This document shows positions 6,501 through 11,013 of a stretch of 11,013 bases of DNA, one piece after another; the stretch's first letter is position 1, and every line of letters starts with the position of its first letter. The position numbers and the translations under genes were made by a program. Origin of the DNA: Clostridiales bacterium (GTDB lineage: Bacteria > Bacillota > Clostridia > Saccharofermentanales > Saccharofermentanaceae); NCBI GenBank assembly GCA_017612755.1, contig JAGAFH010000203.1, forward strand, positions 1 through 11,013, given 5' to 3'. The notes under the pieces are model-generated. The model searched no databases and had not been told where the DNA came from. It saw only the letters and a list, made by a program, of their open reading frames with translations.

Positions 6501-8350
6501 GGCTCTACAGACATAACGGCGTATTAAATGAGACAGTTGCGGCCAGACTTGAAAAGGAACTTAAGTCCATTATCGGAAACGGTTTCTCAGTCATGTACTA
6601 TATCGCCTACCGTCTCGTTAAGAAGTCAAATAACGACGGATATATCGTAGGTTCCCGAGGATCGGTCGGATCATCTTTCGTTGCCACCATGTGCGGTATC
6701 TCGGAAGTTAATCCCCTGGCTCCCCACTACAGATGTCCCAAGTGCTGTTTTACCGAGTTTAACAACACCGGCGAATACGGTTCCGGATTTGATATGCCCG
6801 AAAAGGACTGCCCGGAGTGCGGCACTCCCATGATCCGTGACGGACAGGATATCCCTTTCGAGACCTTCCTGGGATTCTTCGGAGACAAGCAGCCTGATAT
6901 CGACCTTAACTTCTCGGATGAATACCAGCCCAGAGCCCACAAGTATGTCGAGTTCCTTTTCGGTAAGTCATTTACTTTCAGGGCCGGAACTATCGGTGCT
7001 TTCCAGGAGAAACAGGCCTACGGTATCGTTAAGAAAGTAGCGGAGCAGAAGGGTGTGACCTACACCAACGGAACCATGGCCTACATGACCGAGGATATCA
7101 TCGGCGTAAAGAGCACCACTGGCCAGCATCCAGGAGGTATCGTGGTAGTGCCCAAGGAGATGGATATCTATGAGTTCACTCCTGTCCAGTATCCTGCCAA
7201 CGATATAAAGAAGGGTATCATCACTACCCACTTCGATTTCCGTGCCATGCACGATACGATCCTTAAGCTGGATATCCTGGGACATGCGGATCCTACGGTC
7301 CTTCGAATGCTCCATGAGATAACGGGAGTAGACATAAGCAGCATACCCATTCCTGACGATAAGGTAATGAGCCTTTTCCAGGGAACGGAAGCCCTTGGAT
7401 TCCCGACAGAACAGTCGGAGGCAGAAAGTGCCACCATCGGTCTTCCGGAGCTGGGCACCAGCTTCGCCAGAGGCATGATCAAAGAGGCCAAGCCGGAACA
7501 CTTCTTCGACCTGGTTCAGCTCATGGGTCTTTCCCATGGTACTGACGTATGGCTGGGTAATGCCCAGGATCTTATCAGGTCGGGAATATGCGATATCGGT
7601 TCCGTTATCGGATGCCGTGACTCCATCATGACAAGGCTTATCTACTGGGGCCTTCCCAACAAGGATTCCTTCGACATCATGGAGAAGGTCCGTAAGGGTA
7701 AAGGTCTTTCTGAAGAGCACGAAAAGCTCATGAGGGACAATAACGTTCCTGACTGGTATATAGACTCATGTAAGAAAATCAAGTACATGTTCCCTAAGGC
7801 CCACGCTGCAGCCTACTCCATCTCATCCCTCAGGGTAGCCTGGTTCAAGGTCTACCGCCCGGAAGCGTACTACTGCGCTTACTTCACCATCAGAGGTGAC
7901 GAGTTTAAAGCTGACTATCTCTGCCGGGGCCTGGATAAGGTCATCGAGAGAAGAAAAGAGATCACTGACCTTAGAAAGACAGAGACCAACTCTTCCAGGC
8001 AGAAGAAACTTCAGGAAGAATTCTACATCTGTGAGATCGTAGAGGAGATGTATAACAGAGGGATCTCATTCCTTCCTATCGATATAAACCAGTCTGAAGC
8101 AGTCCGCTTCAAGATGGTGGAAACAGGAAAGATAATGCCGCCTCTCGACACTATCGACGGCATCTCTTCCGGTATCGCCCTGTCCATTACCCAGGCCAGG
8201 GATGAGGCTCCTTTTGCCAACCGTGAGGATCTTATGTCAAGAAGCGGCATCGGAAAATCCGCCCTTCAGACACTGGTGGATTACGGCCTTCTCGAAGACA
8301 TGCCCGAATCATCCCAGATAGATCTTTTCTCACTTCTGGACGGAATGTGA
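3587..8350 (+). CDS. polC: DNA polymerase III alpha subunit, PolC type, with degenerate exonuclease domain
   Basis: Replicative polymerase of low-G+C Gram-positives. At 1587 residues it is longer than usual (about 1430-1470). In order: N-terminal domain (about 1-160); acidic and Lys/Glu-rich linker (about 165-240); OB fold (about 262-355); PHP first half (371-445) with H374, H376, D383, H408 and E440; nested exonuclease-like region (466-698); PHP second half (about 705-880) with H727, C777, D874 and H876; then the polymerase. The polymerase shows GSRGSVGSS (1022-1030), four zinc cysteines (C1050, C1053, C1075, C1078), catalytic D1104 and D1106 in PDIDLNF, and D1229 in KLDILGH. The tail has a clamp-binding motif, QIDLF (1577-1581). 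The exonuclease region has lost most catalytic residues (see separate entry), while polymerase and PHP sites look intact. It starts 3 bases after ispG with no strong Shine-Dalgarno sequence, only AAAGAGAG at 3566-3573, suggesting translational coupling. priA begins 1 base after its stop. Confidence 0.97.
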   Translation: MIRTAKVFNISSDLIEGLEDVRVDKIDFYPDKKTIGLLMSGIGSIAPENKFSAVIRHIEEVTGFTCRVLFSDVVREDLGKYLSSLKDFILGKLSSEDKEFSYYDQCDLETSDDNRTLIVRFNSVYAPFIDDAAGERVGKYAVNLVETVFNISMDGSEFTYTDDIPDRMEAPEVPPCEEEPVDDYYTYAPVIPEELLEAAMKASDASKKKEEEPKEEKVNKDSWEYKAKEQQKAVREEGRETTYRRAANAESIVGKVQSGIGITNISEVNMGERLINVVGKITLTDDLKLSKSGKTVIANFNIIDKTGGITAFMFLKPSEADTFQGKFKKGGYAGFQGEPVFNKSELGIKVTGIFEAEKPPQRQDLSAMKRVELHVHSKMSEKDAVSDPDKIMKLAARFGHKACAITDHGVVQGFPEVYRTAMGLKVGDTDEPFKSILGCEGYLVDDGPTIFYNLPYERENVRHVGEFVSVSIRTTGDDSCEDLITHIAASKYRLKGYKAVRVPAEGESDEEAKEFASKDIDRSLWTEEEIPEELRDSHITITPFEVTRSESHIINIEQDVNCECAEDDREVVPGEAVYEKVADFYTEVKDEIYKGQGEPCESYFIAGELLEFIGGAYITGPNIFNTLHFLRRAGYGINIEEHKYYRYKYLMPAISVEDIIRYSYGGNKPETCCNSSGNDLLDECYDSASIVIDYLTRQETLDPVELNSAIGHLSEEDIKARKNMVYHIIYLVRNNLGLYNLYRLVSEAHLHYYSFRPRTPKSLLKYYSSSIIVGGACERGEIYREVLKVYKECGKYPEKTKKELLERQSIKDILSLYDYIEIQPLCNNMFMTRQDPAKSDTGNVPLDANDIRIINELLVWLADSYNMMCVATTDSHFLEKEDGMYRKTILEFLGFSDADMQSDLYFRTTDEMLEEFSYLGEERAFEVVVKNTNLIADKIEYGIKPFPDGTYPPIVRRSPLDVRDIAFTRANRLYRHNGVLNETVAARLEKELKSIIGNGFSVMYYIAYRLVKKSNNDGYIVGSRGSVGSSFVATMCGISEVNPLAPHYRCPKCCFTEFNNTGEYGSGFDMPEKDCPECGTPMIRDGQDIPFETFLGFFGDKQPDIDLNFSDEYQPRAHKYVEFLFGKSFTFRAGTIGAFQEKQAYGIVKKVAEQKGVTYTNGTMAYMTEDIIGVKSTTGQHPGGIVVVPKEMDIYEFTPVQYPANDIKKGIITTHFDFRAMHDTILKLDILGHADPTVLRMLHEITGVDISSIPIPDDKVMSLFQGTEALGFPTEQSEAESATIGLPELGTSFARGMIKEAKPEHFFDLVQLMGLSHGTDVWLGNAQDLIRSGICDIGSVIGCRDSIMTRLIYWGLPNKDSFDIMEKVRKGKGLSEEHEKLMRDNNVPDWYIDSCKKIKYMFPKAHAAAYSISSLRVAWFKVYRPEAYYCAYFTIRGDEFKADYLCRGLDKVIERRKEITDLRKTETNSSRQKKLQEEFYICEIVEEMYNRGISFLPIDINQSEAVRFKMVETGKIMPPLDTIDGISSGIALSITQARDEAPFANREDLMSRSGIGKSALQTLVDYGLLEDMPESSQIDLFSLLDGM
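4982..5680 (+). other. Degenerate DEDDh proofreading exonuclease domain inside PolC
   Basis: Residues 466-698 of PolC occupy the place where the family carries its 3'-5' exonuclease, inserted between the two halves of the PHP domain. Landmarks remain: SIRTTG (471-476) stands for the usual DxETTG of motif I, PNIFNTLHFL (621-630) for HNxxFDxxFL of motif II, and LDECYDSAS (681-689) for HxxxYDAxA of motif III. By this hand alignment D becomes S471, E becomes R473, D becomes T626 (or N625 if shifted) and the general-base His becomes L681. Only D686 is retained. The gap between motifs I and II is about 155 residues, against roughly 85-90 in ordinary PolC, because of an acidic insertion. The frame is uninterrupted, so the fold may be kept for structural reasons while catalysis is lost. 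Confidence 0.8.
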
Positions 8351-8351
8351 T

Positions 8352-10604
8352 ATGAGATGCGCCGGAGTCATCTTAAGGGACAGCGTCAGGCAGACAGATA
8401 ATGTCTATACTTATCTGGTGCCTGAGGATCTGAAAGAGAAGATAACCACAGGATCTTATGTCAACGTGCCCTTCGGAAGGGGAGACCGGACAAAGGCGGC
8501 AATAGTAGTTTCAGTTTCCGATGAAGAAGAGGAAAACAGAAAGCTTAAGGCCATATCAGGGCTTATCGATCCCGTGCCTGTCCTAACAGATGACCAGATA
8601 AAGATGATCCCTAAGATCTCGTCCAGGTATCTGTGCACCAAAGGTGACGTGATCTCCATGATGGTCCCTTCCACAGTAGGCAAGGTTGGACGCATAAAGG
8701 AGACCTTCGTTTATATCGAAAATGAGGAGGAGGTAAGGGAAGTCCTGTCCTCCGGAAAGCTCAGATCCATAGCCCATGTAAATATGCTGGAATACCTCCT
8801 TGAATCGGGAGACTGTTCAAAGAAGAAACTTCTTTCCGATACCAGATCCACTCCTGCCCAGTTTAAGGCCATAAAGGACAAGGGCCTTGTCAGGACAGAG
8901 GAGAGGGAAATAGATCCTGATGACATAAAGAGCAACAGTAAAGAAGAGGCTGTTTCTTTCCGTGAAGTCCACCAGCTTAACGATGAGCAGAAAAAGGCAT
9001 ATTCGGAGATCATGGATCCTCAAAGCAAAAATGATACATTCCTTCTTCACGGCATCACCGGATCAGGAAAGACAGAAGTCTATCTTCACTGTGCTGGTGA
9101 CATCATAAAGCAGGGAGGAAGCGTTATCTATCTTGTTCCCGAGATCTCCCTGACGCCCCAGACCATCGGGTGGATCAAGGGAAGATTTGAAGACACTGTA
9201 GCAGTGCTTCACAGCCGTCTTACCGACAGGCAGAGATATAATGAGTGGGACAGGATCAGGACAGGAAAAGCCAGGATCGTAGTGGGTCCCAGAAGCAGTA
9301 TCTTTGCTCCCGTAAAGGACCTGAAACTCATCATAATCGACGAGGAACACGACGGTTCATATAAGTCCGAAGCCTTCCCCAGATACTCCACCAAGGATAT
9401 AGCCATAATAAGATCCAAGATATCAGGATGTAAGGTACTCTTAGGATCTGCCACGCCTTCAGTAAATTCATACTTTGCGGCAAAGAACGGATACTATAAG
9501 CTTCTTACCTTAAACAAGAGAGCCAACCCTGAAGCAAGACTTCCAAAAGTAATGATCACTGACATGAAGGAACAGGTAAAACAGGGTGCCGGAGATCTTA
9601 TTTCCATCCCTTTAAGAAATGAGATGGCAAAGGCTTTTGCCGCTAATAAGCAGGTCATGCTCTTCCTAAACAGAAGAGGCTATTCCAGGACCCTTATCTG
9701 CACCGAGTGCGGAGAGCCCTGTTCCTGCCCCAACTGTTCCGTGGGCATGACCCTACATAACAGTAAGAGACTGAGTGAGAGAGTTCTTATCTGCCACTAC
9801 TGCGGATATACAGTTCCCGTATCGGAGGCGTCCTGCAGGACCTGTGACGGTAAGAAGTTTACCAGGGCCGGCATAGGTACCCAGCAGCTGGAGGAATTTC
9901 TTCAGAAACTCTATCCCCACGAGAAGATCTTAAGGATGGACCAGGATACCACCATGAAGGCCGGATCCCACGAGGAGATAATAAAGAAGTTCAGGGACCA
10001 TGAGGCCTCTATCCTTATAGGTACCCAGATGATCGCAAAAGGCCACGATTTCCCCGGGGTCACCGTAGTAGGAATAATAGGCGCGGACCTTATCTCCATG
10101 TCTACCGATTACAGGTCCTCAGAAAGAGCATTCCAGCTCATAACCCAGGCAGCGGGCAGAGCCGGAAGGGCAGAAGACCCCGGAACAGTAGTAATACAGA
10201 GTCTAAGGCCTGATAATCCTCTTCTGATGTTTGCCGCAAAGCAGGATTATAATGCCTTCTACGGGTCTGAGATAAAATACAGGGAAGCCATGAACCTTCC
10301 CCCGTTTAAGGCGGTGGGTCAGATCACCCTGTCCCTTCCTGATGAAGAGATGCTCATGGAAAGAACAGGTGCCCTGGAGACTTACCTTAAGGATTTCATA
10401 GCTGTCCAGGACAGTAAGTTCGGATTTGAACTTTACGGTCCTGTTCCTTCTCCCATATATGAACTGCGCGGTCGATACAGGATGGAATTCGTGCTAAAAT
10501 CTGTTAACAAGACCTGCCTTAACGAGATCTTTAAGCAGGTCATGAAGGATTTTGATCCGGAGTTGTATCCCATCTCTTTCGATAACGACGCCGGCAACGG
10601 ATGA
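8352..10604 (+). CDS. priA: Primosomal protein N', replication restart DNA helicase PriA
   Basis: A 3'-5' superfamily 2 helicase that recognises stalled forks and D-loops and directs reloading of the replicative helicase. The 750 residues are slightly shorter than Bacillus PriA. The N-terminal 3' DNA-binding domain spans about 1-105 (QTDNVYTYLVP, VNVPFGRGDR). Walker A is HGITGSGKT (233-241), Walker B DEEH (330-333) and motif III GSATPS (365-370). The zinc module has eight cysteines in the family spacing: C450, C453, C459, C462, C481, C484, C495 and C498. The second helicase lobe carries GTQMIAKGHDFPG (557-569) and QAAGRAGR (599-606). The C-terminal domain follows PPF (650-652). ATG lies 1 base after the polC stop; a weak GGACGGA at 8338-8344 inside polC could serve as ribosome binding site. 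Its position directly behind polC links replicase and restart helicase in one transcript. Confidence 0.96.
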   Translation: MRCAGVILRDSVRQTDNVYTYLVPEDLKEKITTGSYVNVPFGRGDRTKAAIVVSVSDEEEENRKLKAISGLIDPVPVLTDDQIKMIPKISSRYLCTKGDVISMMVPSTVGKVGRIKETFVYIENEEEVREVLSSGKLRSIAHVNMLEYLLESGDCSKKKLLSDTRSTPAQFKAIKDKGLVRTEEREIDPDDIKSNSKEEAVSFREVHQLNDEQKKAYSEIMDPQSKNDTFLLHGITGSGKTEVYLHCAGDIIKQGGSVIYLVPEISLTPQTIGWIKGRFEDTVAVLHSRLTDRQRYNEWDRIRTGKARIVVGPRSSIFAPVKDLKLIIIDEEHDGSYKSEAFPRYSTKDIAIIRSKISGCKVLLGSATPSVNSYFAAKNGYYKLLTLNKRANPEARLPKVMITDMKEQVKQGAGDLISIPLRNEMAKAFAANKQVMLFLNRRGYSRTLICTECGEPCSCPNCSVGMTLHNSKRLSERVLICHYCGYTVPVSEASCRTCDGKKFTRAGIGTQQLEEFLQKLYPHEKILRMDQDTTMKAGSHEEIIKKFRDHEASILIGTQMIAKGHDFPGVTVVGIIGADLISMSTDYRSSERAFQLITQAAGRAGRAEDPGTVVIQSLRPDNPLLMFAAKQDYNAFYGSEIKYREAMNLPPFKAVGQITLSLPDEEMLMERTGALETYLKDFIAVQDSKFGFELYGPVPSPIYELRGRYRMEFVLKSVNKTCLNEIFKQVMKDFDPELYPISFDNDAGNG

Positions 10605-10620
10605 TCAAGGGGCAGATTAT

Positions 10621-11013
10621 ATGAATACTATATTTGATTATCTTGAATGGAGAGGCGACCTTCCCATAAGTGTAGTTCCTTTTAATGAGGTGGATGCTGC
10701 TATCCTCGCCAGGTTTGCTTATGAGCCTTTGGATAATGCGGCTCCTTCTGATTTCTATAAAAGCGTGACCATCAAAGAGTGCTGCCACAAGCTGATGAAC
10801 GATCCTGATATCGATATCAAAGTCATCAGTCCTGAAATAGACAAGAAGCTCATTACCATGATGTATGAGAGCAAAAGATTTAATGGGATGAGGATCTGCG
10901 GATTTGTAAATGAGATAGATCTGGAGCGGCAGACCCAGTTTGCTGCCATGGTATTTGAGATGGATGATGAAGCCAACTACTACCTGGCTTTCAGAGGAAC
11001 AGATAATACGATC
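10621..11013 (+). CDS. DUF2974 (Mbeg1-like) predicted alpha/beta-hydrolase, 3' end outside window
   Basis: The first 131 residues of a protein that continues past the window. The opening IFDYLEWRGDL (4-14), PFNEVDAAILARFAYEPL (20-37) and later YYLAFRGTDNT (120-130) are recognisable from the DUF2974/Mbeg1-like family of Clostridia. That family has a lipase-3-like alpha/beta-hydrolase fold and no established substrate. The FRGTD motif (124-128) is the strand before the active-site region. The nucleophile-elbow serine normally comes later and cannot be checked here. No signal peptide or membrane segment is visible in this part. The start is supported by AAGGGG at 10607-10612, 8 bases before ATG. 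It follows priA by 16 bases and is probably cotranscribed, but no functional tie to replication is evident. Family assignment rests on the N-terminal signature only. Confidence 0.8.
   Translation, partial: MNTIFDYLEWRGDLPISVVPFNEVDAAILARFAYEPLDNAAPSDFYKSVTIKECCHKLMNDPDIDIKVISPEIDKKLITMMYESKRFNGMRICGFVNEIDLERQTQFAAMVFEMDDEANYYLAFRGTDNTI

Noticed and set aside
6968..7720. Antisense open frame (250 codons) over the polymerase core
   Set aside because: No family resemblance and no start signal; polC on the other strand is highly conserved across this stretch.

Overview
The window reads as chromosomal core DNA of a Bacillota (Clostridia) bacterium, most likely in or near Lachnospiraceae. The grounds are a PolC-type replicase, clostridial-looking citrate synthase and IspG sequences, a DUF2974/Mbeg1-like gene typical of that group, AGA/AGG-rich arginine codons and moderate G+C. 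The genus cannot be fixed from the sequence. No mobile element, CRISPR array, tRNA or rRNA is visible.

Layout. Bases 1-1236 hold most of a citrate synthase gene on the + strand; its 5' end lies before the window. A hairpin terminator with U-tracts on both sides (1255-1288) separates it from a convergent gene on the - strand (1305-2354) for a CPBP-family (CAAX protease-like) intramembrane metalloprotease. A divergent intergenic region of 173 bases (2355-2527) follows. It contains a perfect 10-bp inverted repeat (2440-2470) and no convincing sigma-A hexamer pair. From 2528 onward all genes run on the + strand in a tight array: ispG, polC (3 bases later), priA (1 base later) and a DUF2974 gene (16 bases later, cut by the window end).

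How the genes work together. ispG makes an isoprenoid precursor in the MEP pathway. polC is the replicative DNA polymerase and priA the replication-restart helicase, so the core of this operon is chromosome replication plus one housekeeping enzyme. Citrate synthase and the CPBP protease are separate transcription units.

The most interesting observation is in polC. The polymerase active site, zinc module, clamp-binding tail and PHP metal ligands are all intact. The DEDDh proofreading exonuclease domain nested inside the PHP domain is still recognisable but has lost four of its five catalytic residues, and it carries an acidic insertion of about 65 residues. This predicts a replicase without its usual proofreading active site, so proofreading would have to come from another source or be reduced.
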